Shown: positions 1-6,548 of the stretch, in pieces
Layout: the number at the start of each line of letters is the position of its first letter
Position numbering within the stretch: position 1 is the first letter of the stretch
Assembly (NCBI GenBank): GCA_035689095.1
Contig: DASSMB010000168.1
Coordinates: 1 to 15,282 of the forward strand
Source of the DNA: JACDDK01 sp035689095
GTDB lineage: Bacteria; Actinomycetota; Rubrobacteria; Rubrobacterales; Rubrobacteraceae
Direction: 5' to 3'
Length of the DNA: 15,282 nucleotides
Notes under the pieces: model-generated
The model's input: the letters and a program-made list of their open reading frames with translations, nothing else
The model's database searches: none
Told to the model about the DNA's origin: nothing
Translations under genes and position numbers: made by a program

Positions 1-1470
1 TATCGCCAGTTCCCGGAGTTCCTCCGCGCTCCCGATCACGACCGTCGCGCCGGACTCTGTCCGCCAGATGGGGAGCGGCGTGCCCCAGTAGCGCTCGCGG
101 CTTAGGGCCCAGTCTATGTTGTTCTTCAGCCAGTCTCCGAATCGGCCCCACTTTATGTGGTCGGGGACCCAGTTGATCCCCTCGTTCTCCGAGAGCAGGT
201 CATCCAGCACGGCCGTAGTCCGGGCGTACCAGGCCTTCTTGGCGTAGTAGAGGAGCGGCGTCCCGCATCTCCAGCAGTGCGGGTAGGCGTGCTCGTAGTC
301 CTCCGCCCGGAACAGCAACCCACGCTCACGAAGCTCCTCGACCAGTCCCTTGTTGGCGTCCTTCACGAACTGCCCGGCGAACGGCCCGACCCGCTCGTCG
401 AACGTGCCGTCGGGCTTTACCGGGTGGATGGTCGGCAGCCCGTAGCGCCGTCCGACACGCGCGTCGTCCTCGCCGTAGGCGGGGGCCGTATGGACGAGGC
501 CGGTCCCCTCGGCCGTAGTTACGTACTCGCCGAGCACGACGGTCCACAGGTTCTCCGACTCCTGGACGGGTACGTAGTCGAACGGACGCCGGTACTTCTT
601 GCCCTCAAGGTCGCGGCCCTTCGTCCTGGCGACTATGTGATGGTCTCCCTCGCCTAGCACCTTATCCAGAAGCTCGGTTGCGATCACGAGTCTCTCCCCG
701 TCCACCTCGACGGTCGCGTACTCGACGTTTGGGTGGACGGCGACGGCGGCGTTTGAGATCAGGGTCCAGGGCGTGGTGGTCCAGATGAGGAGGCTGGTAT
801 TGTCTTCGTCCGGCGAAGCCAGCGGGAGCCTGACGTAGACGCTCGGGTCCACGACGGGGTCCGGGTACTGCTGGTAGCCGAGGGCCACTTCTGCTGAGGA
901 GAGTGAGGTTTGATCTCTCGGGCAGTGCGCGCTGACCTTGTAGCCTTCGTAGAGCAGGCCCCTGTCGTGGAGTGTCTTGAGTGCCCACCAGACGCTCTGG
1001 ATGTAGGAGTTGTCAAGGGTCTTGTATGGGTCGTCCATGTCCACCCAGAAACCGAGCCGCTCGCTCATCTTCTGCCAGTCCTCGACGTAGCGGAAGACGG
1101 ACTCGCGGCACAGCTTGTTGAACTCCTCGACGCCGTAGCGCTCGATGTCGTCCTTGCCGGTGAGGCCGAGTTCCTTCTCCACCTGGAGTTCCACGGGCAG
1201 GCCGTGCGTGTCCCAGCCGCCCTTACGCACGACCCGGTATCCCTGCATGGTCTTGTAGCGGGGGATCAGGTCCTTGAAAGCCCTCGCCAGCGCGTGGTGG
1301 AACCCCGGCCGGCCGTTGGCCGTCGGCGGTCCCTCGTAGAACACGAAGGGCTGGTCCTCGGGACGGCTCTGTACGGACTTCTCGAACGTCTTCTCCCGCC
1401 GCCAGAGGTCCAGCACGTCCTCCTCCAGCTTCGGGAAGTTGACCTGCGGACGAACCTTGTCGAATGCCAT
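1..1470 (-). CDS. ileS: Isoleucyl-tRNA synthetase, IleS2 (eukaryote/archaeal-like) type, 3' part outside the window
   Basis: Charges tRNA-Ile with isoleucine in the cytoplasm. I translated the minus strand from ATG at 1470, and it stays open to base 1 (490 codons); the C-terminal half with KMSKS lies outside. Visible class-I landmarks are the HIGH-region block FYEGPPTANGRPGFHH (44-59), GWDTHGLPVE (85-94), the CP1 editing motif TTTPWTL (231-237), GTGLVHTAPAYGEDD (322-336), a CxxC pair (C399, C402) and NIDWALSRERYWG (451-463). The FHH form of the HIGH region and the block order match the IleS2 branch, which in known cases is much less sensitive to mupirocin than the usual bacterial type. A GAGGAG ribosome site (1476-1481) lies 5 nt before the ATG, confirming the start. 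Expression is under the T-box leader directly upstream. Identity is very secure; the IleS2 assignment is from motif recall. Confidence 0.97.
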   Translation of the reverse strand, partial: MAFDKVRPQVNFPKLEEDVLDLWRREKTFEKSVQSRPEDQPFVFYEGPPTANGRPGFHHALARAFKDLIPRYKTMQGYRVVRKGGWDTHGLPVELQVEKELGLTGKDDIERYGVEEFNKLCRESVFRYVEDWQKMSERLGFWVDMDDPYKTLDNSYIQSVWWALKTLHDRGLLYEGYKVSAHCPRDQTSLSSAEVALGYQQYPDPVVDPSVYVRLPLASPDEDNTSLLIWTTTPWTLISNAAVAVHPNVEYATVEVDGERLVIATELLDKVLGEGDHHIVARTKGRDLEGKKYRRPFDYVPVQESENLWTVVLGEYVTTAEGTGLVHTAPAYGEDDARVGRRYGLPTIHPVKPDGTFDERVGPFAGQFVKDANKGLVEELRERGLLFRAEDYEHAYPHCWRCGTPLLYYAKKAWYARTTAVLDDLLSENEGINWVPDHIKWGRFGDWLKNNIDWALSRERYWGTPLPIWRTESGATVVIGSAEELRELAI

Positions 1471-1804
1471 GCACGCTCCTCAATATGAAAGCTCCCGTCC
1501 CCGGCTAACGCCAGACGGAGCGACGCTTCACTCCACCATAGGGACGGGAGCCCGAAGAGCTCTCGCGGTACCACCCTAATTGCCCGGCTACTCCGGGCCT
1601 CTCGCGCGCCGCGGCATAAGCCCCGGCACCCACGCTGTAACGGGCGTACCCGGCCGGTCCTACTAAACGTCTAGGCTTTGCCTTCCGCTTTCGGCCGGCG
1701 GCTCTGGGAGGATCTTCTGGCCGTCTCTCGCGCCGGGCTCCACACCGTCCCCGGCTCGCTCTGGCGAGGTCCCACGACCGTACTCGTTCCCGTCGCTGCC
1801 TGTA
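1471..1804 (-). promoter_or_regulatory. T-box leader (tRNA-Ile-sensing riboswitch) of ileS
   Basis: On the minus strand the T-box core AGGGTGGTACCGCG occupies 1577-1564. Just upstream is a perfect 6-bp stem III (1598-1593 with 1587-1582, AGUAG loop). Further upstream a roughly 100-nt stem I region holds AGTA- and AGAG-type elements and, at 1713-1711, an ATC triplet in the context GAAGATCCTCCCAGAGC. This is the expected place and codon for an isoleucine specifier. UAGGG of the T-box can pair with CCCUA (1543-1539) as the antiterminator. The competing hairpin is listed separately. Known T-boxes sense uncharged tRNA and raise synthetase expression when the amino acid is short. The stem I here looks full length. 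The 5' end is inferred from the promoter. Confidence 0.92.
1482..1551 (-). terminator. Attenuator hairpin of the ileS T-box
   Basis: On the minus strand GCTCCCGTCCC (1551-1541) and GGGACGGGAGC (1501-1491) form a perfect 11-bp stem around a structured loop of about 39 nt. The tail is TTTCATATT. The 5' arm contains the CCCTA that the T-box antiterminator needs, so the two folds exclude each other. The U-tract is interrupted, and the GAGGAG ribosome site lies outside the stem. Transcription attenuation therefore fits better than direct sequestration, but the termination strength is uncertain. Confidence 0.75.
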
Positions 1805-1810
1805 AAGAGC

Positions 1811-1839
1811 TTTGTAGCCTGGAAAAGGAGGCGTGTCAA
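1811..1839 (-). promoter_or_regulatory. sigma70-type promoter of ileS
   Basis: Read on the minus strand: a perfect -35 TTGACA (1839-1834), a 17-bp spacer, then TACAAA (1816-1811). Transcription would start near 1804, giving a leader of about 334 nt that contains all T-box elements. The -35 is perfect and the spacing is optimal; the -10 matches 4 of 6. Confidence 0.75.
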
Positions 1840-1879
1840 GGGTGGGCTATTGAGGATGATCCAGACCTTCCCTCGGATT

Positions 1880-1923
1880 CGTAACTATTGTGTAAGAACT
1901 CTGTAAGAACCGGGTGTAATACT
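1880..1923 (+). promoter_or_regulatory. 11-bp-phased direct repeats and -10 before the molybdoenzyme gene
   Basis: CGTAAC (1880), TGTAAG (1891) and TGTAAG (1902) are exactly 11 bp apart; the last two extend to TGTAAGAAC. Ten bases after the last hexamer is AATACT (1918-1923), a 4/6 match to a -10 element preceded by TG. Direct repeats on an 11-bp step overlapping the -35 position, 10 bp from the -10, are the arrangement known for PhoB/OmpR-family response regulators. Which regulator binds is unknown. A similar but longer array lies at 3705-3809. Confidence 0.5.
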
Positions 1924-1972
1924 GAGTATCTGAAGGTGCTCAGAGCTAGTCGAGAGTATTGGAGTGACAGTC

Positions 1973-3658
1973 GTGAGCAGTAGGTTGCGGGCGGGAATAG
2001 CGGGAGCGGCGGGGGCGGTGGTGGCGTTTGGCCTCACGGAGCTGGTACACGGGCTCTTCGAGCGCATACCGTCGATATTCGTCTCTCTCGCCCAGGCGGT
2101 TATAAAGCTGACGCCGGGCGAGTTCGTGACTCGGGGCATTGAGACCCTGGGCACGGCGGACATCCCGGTGCTGGTGAGCTCGCTGGTGGTCGGAGCTTTG
2201 ATCGTCGCCGGACTTCTCGGCATTTTGAGCGTCCGGCGTCCACTCGTCGCGCTGCTGGTAGTCGGCGTCCTGGCGGTCATCGCCATAACCGCCGCCTTCG
2301 CGCAACCTTTTATCGCGCCCGTCCCAACTATCCTGACCGTCATCGTCTCCCTCTGGGCCGGCTGCACCGTCACCTCGGCCCTGCTCTCGGCTGCCGGTCT
2401 CCGTGCCGGGAAGTCCAAATCCGAGACCGCGCCGGCGGGACCGGCCGATGATCCGCGCTCCCCGGTCATGCGTTCGAGAGAGGCGCACTCGGAGGGCGGG
2501 ATAGCGGTCGGGCGGGGAGGGTTTCTGCTCTTGAGTGGAGGAGCCGCCGCCGCGGGACTCGCGGCCGTGGGAGCGGGCCGGTTGCTCGCCGGACAGAACG
2601 CGCCGGAGGCAGCCGCCCCCAGGAAGCTGAAGCTCCCGGAAGCTCCGAAGCCCGCGTCGAACAAGTCTTCCGCGAAATCCAAAGAAGACGGCGCGCAGAA
2701 GGTCGCCGTAAAGCACCAGACGCTTCCGCCACCGGACCCCAAAGCCTCGCTCGACGTGCCGGGGATGCCGCCCCTGATCACGCCGGCAAAGGACTTCTAT
2801 CTCATAGACACGGTCCTTCAGTCGCCGCGCATAGACGTCAATACCTGGAAGCTCTCCGTGAAGGGCGCCGTGGATAACCCCGTCGAGTTCTCCTATAAGG
2901 ACCTGCTCGGCATGTCCACCCGCGAGGTGGATGTAACGCTCTCGTGCGTCTCCAACGAGGTGGGGGGAGGTTTGATCTCGAACGGCCGCTGGACCGGAGT
3001 CCTGCTCTCGGACGTCCTCAAAGAGGCCGGAGTGAGCCGGGATAAGATCTCCCGCGCCTCCCGCCAGCTCGTGGGCCGCAGCGTGGACGGCTGGACCTCG
3101 GGCTTCAAGACGGAGATCGCGCTGGACGGCCGCGAGGCCCTCGTCGCCTTCGGCCTGAATGGCTCGGAGCTTCCCATCAAGCACGGCTACCCGGTGCGGC
3201 TGGTGGTGCCTGGGCTGTACGGTTACGTTTCGGCGACGAAGTGGATCACCGAGATAGAGCTCACGAACTGGAACTTCGACGCTTACTGGATCCAACGCAC
3301 CTGGTCCAAGGAAGGTCCCATCAAGACCCAGTCTCGCTTCGACACCGTGAAGGACGGCGATAACCTCTCCGCCGGCAAGGTCCAGGTCGGCGGCGTCGCC
3401 TGGGCCCCTCACCGCGGCATCTCGAAGGTCGAGGTCTCCACCGATGGCGGCTCCTCCTGGAACGAGGCCCGCCTCGCCAAACAACTCGACATAGACACCT
3501 GGCGCCAGTACGTCTACGACTGGGACGCCAGACCCGGCGACTACACACTCCAGGTCCGCGCCACCGACGGCGACGGCCAGACCCAGACCTCGCAGACAGC
3601 CCCTCCACACCCATCCGGAGCCACCGGATACGACACGATCCAGGTCTCCGTCGCCTGA
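1973..3658 (+). CDS. Membrane-anchored molybdopterin-dependent oxidoreductase, sulfite oxidase fold
   Basis: Probable molybdenum-cofactor redox enzyme acting on the outer face of the cytoplasmic membrane; the substrate is unknown. I start at GTG 1973 (561 aa) because GGAG at 1961-1964 lies 8 nt before it; a GTG at 1964 has no good ribosome site. The N-terminal 145 residues hold about four hydrophobic segments (roughly 8-25, 64-86, 90-110, 117-141). A further one at 183-205, with a GRGGFLLLSGG sequence resembling a degenerate twin-arginine motif, leads into an Ala/Pro/Lys-rich linker. From about residue 260 the oxidoreductase molybdopterin domain follows. The molybdenum-ligand cysteine is C325 in TLSCVSNEVGG, and the NGxWTGV and GYPVRLVVPGLYG motifs of the family are present. 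The C-terminal 100 residues form the Ig-like dimerisation domain. There is no heme domain. It is divergent from ileS and preceded by a phased-repeat promoter. The fold is secure, the substrate is not. Confidence 0.9.
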   Translation: MSSRLRAGIAGAAGAVVAFGLTELVHGLFERIPSIFVSLAQAVIKLTPGEFVTRGIETLGTADIPVLVSSLVVGALIVAGLLGILSVRRPLVALLVVGVLAVIAITAAFAQPFIAPVPTILTVIVSLWAGCTVTSALLSAAGLRAGKSKSETAPAGPADDPRSPVMRSREAHSEGGIAVGRGGFLLLSGGAAAAGLAAVGAGRLLAGQNAPEAAAPRKLKLPEAPKPASNKSSAKSKEDGAQKVAVKHQTLPPPDPKASLDVPGMPPLITPAKDFYLIDTVLQSPRIDVNTWKLSVKGAVDNPVEFSYKDLLGMSTREVDVTLSCVSNEVGGGLISNGRWTGVLLSDVLKEAGVSRDKISRASRQLVGRSVDGWTSGFKTEIALDGREALVAFGLNGSELPIKHGYPVRLVVPGLYGYVSATKWITEIELTNWNFDAYWIQRTWSKEGPIKTQSRFDTVKDGDNLSAGKVQVGGVAWAPHRGISKVEVSTDGGSSWNEARLAKQLDIDTWRQYVYDWDARPGDYTLQVRATDGDGQTQTSQTAPPHPSGATGYDTIQVSVA

Positions 3659-3704
3659 GAAAGCTCTACCGTGCTAACCTTCTACCGAAACTTGAGCTTT
3701 AGGA

Positions 3705-3825
3705 CGAAAATGCGCCGTAACGTATCGGCAAGCACCAAAATGGGGTTCTGTAATCAAAGTGTTTCCTCTACGTAACTTAACCGTAACATCCTGGCAATGG
3801 AAACGTAACAGCACCCAGGTATATT
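3705..3825 (+). promoter_or_regulatory. Long 11-bp-phased CGTAAC-type array with a -10 element
   Basis: Exact CGTAAC occurs at 3716, 3771, 3782 and 3804, with steps of 55, 11 and 22, all multiples of 11. Weaker units fall in the same register: CGAAAA (3705), GGCAAG (3727), TGTAAT (3749) and GGCAAT (3793). The last unit ends 10 bp before TATATT (3820-3825), a good -10. This is a response-regulator-like promoter resembling the one at 1880-1923. The array may serve the short RNA predicted just downstream, nfi, or both. Confidence 0.55.
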
Positions 3826-3831
3826 GCGTTT

Positions 3832-3894
3832 AACCGAGCCCCGGCCGGTGGGACGTTCCCCCCTCCAGATCCCATCGGTCGGGACGGTCTTTTT
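3832..3894 (+). ncRNA. Candidate short structured RNA or attenuated nfi leader
   Basis: A transcript from the -10 at 3820-3825 would start near 3832. Almost immediately, 3840-3853 pairs with 3870-3883 in a 14-bp stem containing two G-T pairs, with a 16-nt C-rich loop. Six bases later there is a run of five T (3890-3894). The unit is compact: array, -10, hairpin, T-run. It could be a small RNA of about 63 nt or a leader that attenuates transcription into nfi 60 nt downstream. I do not recognise a known riboswitch class. The offset between stem and T-run weakens the terminator reading. Confidence 0.35.
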
Positions 3895-3921
3895 GACAGT
3901 TCCTTTCAGACCTGTTCCAGT
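3893..3921 (+). promoter_or_regulatory. Possible own promoter of nfi
   Basis: TTGACA (3893-3898) is a perfect -35, but at 17 bp it is followed only by TCCAGT (3 of 6). A separate TATTAC (3936-3941) lies so close to the ATG at 3954 that a start from it would give a nearly leaderless message. Either could let nfi be transcribed independently of the array upstream. Confidence 0.3.
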
Positions 3922-3953
3922 GTGGGCTACATCCGTATTACTCTGGTGCGTTA

Positions 3954-4649
3954 ATGAAGGTTAACAAACTACACTCCTTCGAAATCCCTCCGTCCGAGGC
4001 CCGCCAACTCCAGGTAGACCTTGCTCCGAAAGTGGCTCGGGGGCCGACGCTGGACCTCGGGAGCGTGAGGTATGTCGCGGGCACGGACGTTTCGACACAG
4101 GGAGAAAAGGGCTATGCCGCCGTCGTCGTTCTGGAATTTCCGGGGCTCTCGGTCGTCGAGGCTCGGGGGTTCGAGGCGCCTCTGGAGTTCCCGTATGTTC
4201 CGGGGCTGCTGTCCTTCCGGGAGATGCCGTCCCTGATCGGAGCGCTGGAGCTTGTAGAGACTCCGGTGGACGCCATTATCGTGGACGGGCAGGGGTACGC
4301 CCATCCGCGGCGGATGGGGATCGCGTCGCACCTGGGGCTGTTCGTGGACGTGCCGACGGTGGGGTGCGCCAAGAGCGTCCTCGTTGGGAAGTACGAGGAA
4401 CCGGGAAGCGAGAAGGGAAGCGTTACGGACCTCGTGCATCGTGGCGAGGTGGTCGGGAGGGTGGTCAGGACGCGGGACCGGGTCTCGCCGGTCTACGTGT
4501 CCGCGGGGAACAGGATAGACCTGGAGAGCGCGGTAGACCTGGTGCTTTCCTGCTGCCCGAAGTACCGGCTGCCGGAGACCACCCGGCAGGCGCACAACGC
4601 CGCCAACCGGCTGCGGCGTGGGGAGGCTGTAGGGGACCTACTGGCGTAG
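3954..4649 (+). CDS. nfi: Endonuclease V (deoxyinosine 3' endonuclease)
   Basis: Cuts the second phosphodiester bond 3' of deoxyinosine (deaminated adenine) in DNA, using Mg2+, to start repair in the cytoplasm. At 231 aa it has normal family length. The catalytic set is complete and spaced as in the Thermotoga enzyme: D45 in AGTDVS, Y81 and E90 in FPYVPGLLSFRE, D111 in DGQGYAHPRRMGIASHLG, K140 in CAKSVLVG, and H214 near the C-terminus in RQAHNAANRLRRG. The start is ATG 3954 with only a weak GGTG ribosome site (3945-3948). No repair partner lies next to it. The identity is very secure from these motifs. Confidence 0.96.
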   Translation: MKVNKLHSFEIPPSEARQLQVDLAPKVARGPTLDLGSVRYVAGTDVSTQGEKGYAAVVVLEFPGLSVVEARGFEAPLEFPYVPGLLSFREMPSLIGALELVETPVDAIIVDGQGYAHPRRMGIASHLGLFVDVPTVGCAKSVLVGKYEEPGSEKGSVTDLVHRGEVVGRVVRTRDRVSPVYVSAGNRIDLESAVDLVLSCCPKYRLPETTRQAHNAANRLRRGEAVGDLLA

Positions 4650-4778
4650 CGTCTACGGGCGTAGCGCCGGTGCTAAATCAGTGTTAACTTACTCGCATTG
4701 CATCCAGGTGGACAAATACTTCGTAAAAAGTAAGTGAGGCAGTAAGAACAATCGCGGGTTTCGTGAAAGGGGCTTGAT
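4650..4778. other. Intergenic region before the peptide-type ABC operon
   Basis: This region of about 130 bp must carry the promoter of the ABC operon, but I see no convincing -35/-10 pair. ACTTACT (4687-4693) and AGTAAGT (4729-4735) form an inverted pair 35 bp apart, and GTAA recurs at 4723, 4730 and 4742 without 11-bp phasing. A strong ribosome site, GAAAGGGG (4765-4772), precedes the TTG start. Confidence 0.4.
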
Positions 4779-6485
4779 TTGGCACCGGATAAGAGCATAG
4801 GGGCGATCAGCCGCAGGGACTTTCTGAGGTTGAGTGGTGTGGGGCTCGCCGGGGCCGCCCTGATAGGCGTGGCCGGCTGCGGCGGTGGCGGGACCATCTC
4901 CGGCGGTCAGGGCGGTTCCGGTGGCGGCGGTGGCAACACCTTCATCTTCGGACGCGGGGGCGACTCGGTTACGCTGGACCCGCCGCACACCACGGACACC
5001 GAGTCCTCCAAGGTTACGCGCCAGATCTTCGACGGGCTCCTGGACTTCGCGCCGGAGAGCACGGACGTCGCGCCAGCGCTGGCGACCGAGGTCCCGAAGC
5101 CCGAGAACGGCGGCAAGGAGTACACCTTCAAGCTGCGCAAGGGCGTCAAGTTCCACGATGGCGCGCCGTTCAACGCGGACGCCGTCGTCACCAACTTCGA
5201 GCGGTGGCGGTTTACGAAGAACCCGCTGCACAAAGGTGGCGGCAGCCAGGGCGGAGACTTCTCCTACTATCAGGCGCAGTTCAACGGCTTCGACGATGAC
5301 TCGATCATCAAGAAGGTCGAGGCTGTGGACGACTACACGGTGAAGATCACGCTCGGCGAGCCCCAGGGACCGTTCCTGCGGAACATCGCCATGAGCAACT
5401 TCACGATGGCCTCCCCGAAGGCGCTCAAGAAGGACGTCGAGAACTTCTGGCAGAACCCGGTTGGGACGGGACCGTTCAAGTTCGTGAAGTGGGACAAGGG
5501 CTCCGAGGTCCAGTTGGAGAAGAACCCCGACTGGTGGGGGACGGACCTGCCCGCCTCCGAGGGTGGCGGCGGACCGAACGTGGACAAGGTGGTTTTCAAG
5601 TCAATCCCGGACAATACCTCGCGGGTGGCGGCGCTAAACGGCGGAGACCTCTCCGCTGCCGACGGCCTGACCCCGGACGACATCCCGACGGTAGAGGACG
5701 GCCAGGGGCTGAAGATCGACTACCGGCCGCCGCTGACCATCGGGTATCTGGCGATGAACACCCAGAAGAAGCCGTTCGGCGATCCCAAGGTGCGCCAGGC
5801 CATAAACTACGCCATCGACATGGAGAAGATCACGAAGGCCTTCTTCGGGGATACCGGGCAGGTCGCCTCGACCTACATGCCGCCGACCGTCCCGTTCTTC
5901 GACAAGAGCATCAAGCCCTATCCGTATGACCCGGACAAGGCCAAGCAGCTTCTGAAAGAGGCCGGCCAGGAGAACCTGGAGACCGAGCTGTGGTATATGC
6001 CGATACCGCGTCCGTACATGCCGGACGGCAAGGGCATCGCGCAGGTCATGCAGAACGACCTGGAGAAGATCGGCATGAAGATCAAGCTCCAGACCTTCGA
6101 GTGGGGGACCTACCTGGACAAGACGGGCCGGGGCGAGCACCCGATGGCCCTGCTGGGCTGGACGGGCGACAACGGCGACCCGGACAATTTCCTGAACGTG
6201 CTCCTCTCCAGCACGACCGCCACCAAGACGGACGCGCTCAACATCGCCTACTACAAGAACCCGGAAGTAGACAAGATCCTCAAGGACGCCCAGGGGAGCA
6301 TAGACCAGAGCGAGCGCCAGAAGCTCTACTACCAGGCTCAGGAGATGCTCGTGAAGGACGCTCCGTGGGCGCCGATAGCCTACGCGAAGGTCCCCGTCGG
6401 CCTGAAGAAAGACGTTTCGGGCTACCAGCCGAGCCCGACCGGCGGCGAGTCGTTCAACAACATCTCCCTCGGCGGCGGCAAGTAA
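4779..6485 (+). CDS. Extracytoplasmic substrate-binding lipoprotein, family 5 (DppA/OppA type)
   Basis: Captures a peptide, or a similar ligand such as nickel or an oligosaccharide, outside the membrane and delivers it to the two permeases encoded next. The start is TTG 4779, with GAAAGGGG 6 nt upstream; 568 aa. The N-terminus combines a twin-arginine motif SRRDFLRLSG (11-20) with a lipobox ending GVAGC, making C34 the likely lipid-modified residue. A Gly/Ser-rich linker (35-52) leads into the SBP_bac_5 domain, which runs from NTFIFGRGGDSVTLDPP to the C-terminus. It includes the family block YTFKLRKGVKFHDGAPFNAD and the QAINYAIDMEKI segment. Folded export through Tat is therefore likely. The ligand cannot be read from sequence; peptide is the default guess. 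Confidence 0.93.
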   Translation: MAPDKSIGAISRRDFLRLSGVGLAGAALIGVAGCGGGGTISGGQGGSGGGGGNTFIFGRGGDSVTLDPPHTTDTESSKVTRQIFDGLLDFAPESTDVAPALATEVPKPENGGKEYTFKLRKGVKFHDGAPFNADAVVTNFERWRFTKNPLHKGGGSQGGDFSYYQAQFNGFDDDSIIKKVEAVDDYTVKITLGEPQGPFLRNIAMSNFTMASPKALKKDVENFWQNPVGTGPFKFVKWDKGSEVQLEKNPDWWGTDLPASEGGGGPNVDKVVFKSIPDNTSRVAALNGGDLSAADGLTPDDIPTVEDGQGLKIDYRPPLTIGYLAMNTQKKPFGDPKVRQAINYAIDMEKITKAFFGDTGQVASTYMPPTVPFFDKSIKPYPYDPDKAKQLLKEAGQENLETELWYMPIPRPYMPDGKGIAQVMQNDLEKIGMKIKLQTFEWGTYLDKTGRGEHPMALLGWTGDNGDPDNFLNVLLSSTTATKTDALNIAYYKNPEVDKILKDAQGSIDQSERQKLYYQAQEMLVKDAPWAPIAYAKVPVGLKKDVSGYQPSPTGGESFNNISLGGGK

Positions 6486-6497
6486 GGGCGGGATCAG

Positions 6498-6524
6498 GGA
6501 GCGGGCCGTTCTTCGGCCCGCTCC
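6498..6524 (+). terminator. Intra-operon hairpin after the binding-protein gene
   Basis: An 11-bp perfect GC-rich stem (6498-6508 with 6514-6524) and a 5-nt loop lie 12 bases after the binding-protein stop, followed by GAGTTCTTATA. The tail is a poor U-tract. It probably acts as a partial terminator or an mRNA 3'-end stabiliser, keeping the binding protein more abundant than the permeases, a common arrangement in ABC uptake operons. Confidence 0.55.
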
Positions 6525-6548
6525 GAGTTCTTATAGGAGGTTGGGGCT

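Noticed and set aside
1678..1884. Short open frame on the plus strand across the T-box leader
   Set aside because: The region is fully explained by the ileS leader and promoter on the other strand, and no ribosome site precedes the frame.
1946..3610. Open frame of 554 codons on the minus strand
   Set aside because: It is antisense to the molybdoenzyme gene, which has clear motifs and a ribosome site; the antisense protein is arginine- and glycine-rich and resembles nothing.
4687..4747. Inverted pair ACTTACT/AGTAAGT and three GTAA units before the ABC operon as a third phased array
   Set aside because: Spacings are 7 and 12 bp, not 11, and no -10 follows at the right distance, so I do not group it with the arrays at 1880 and 3705.
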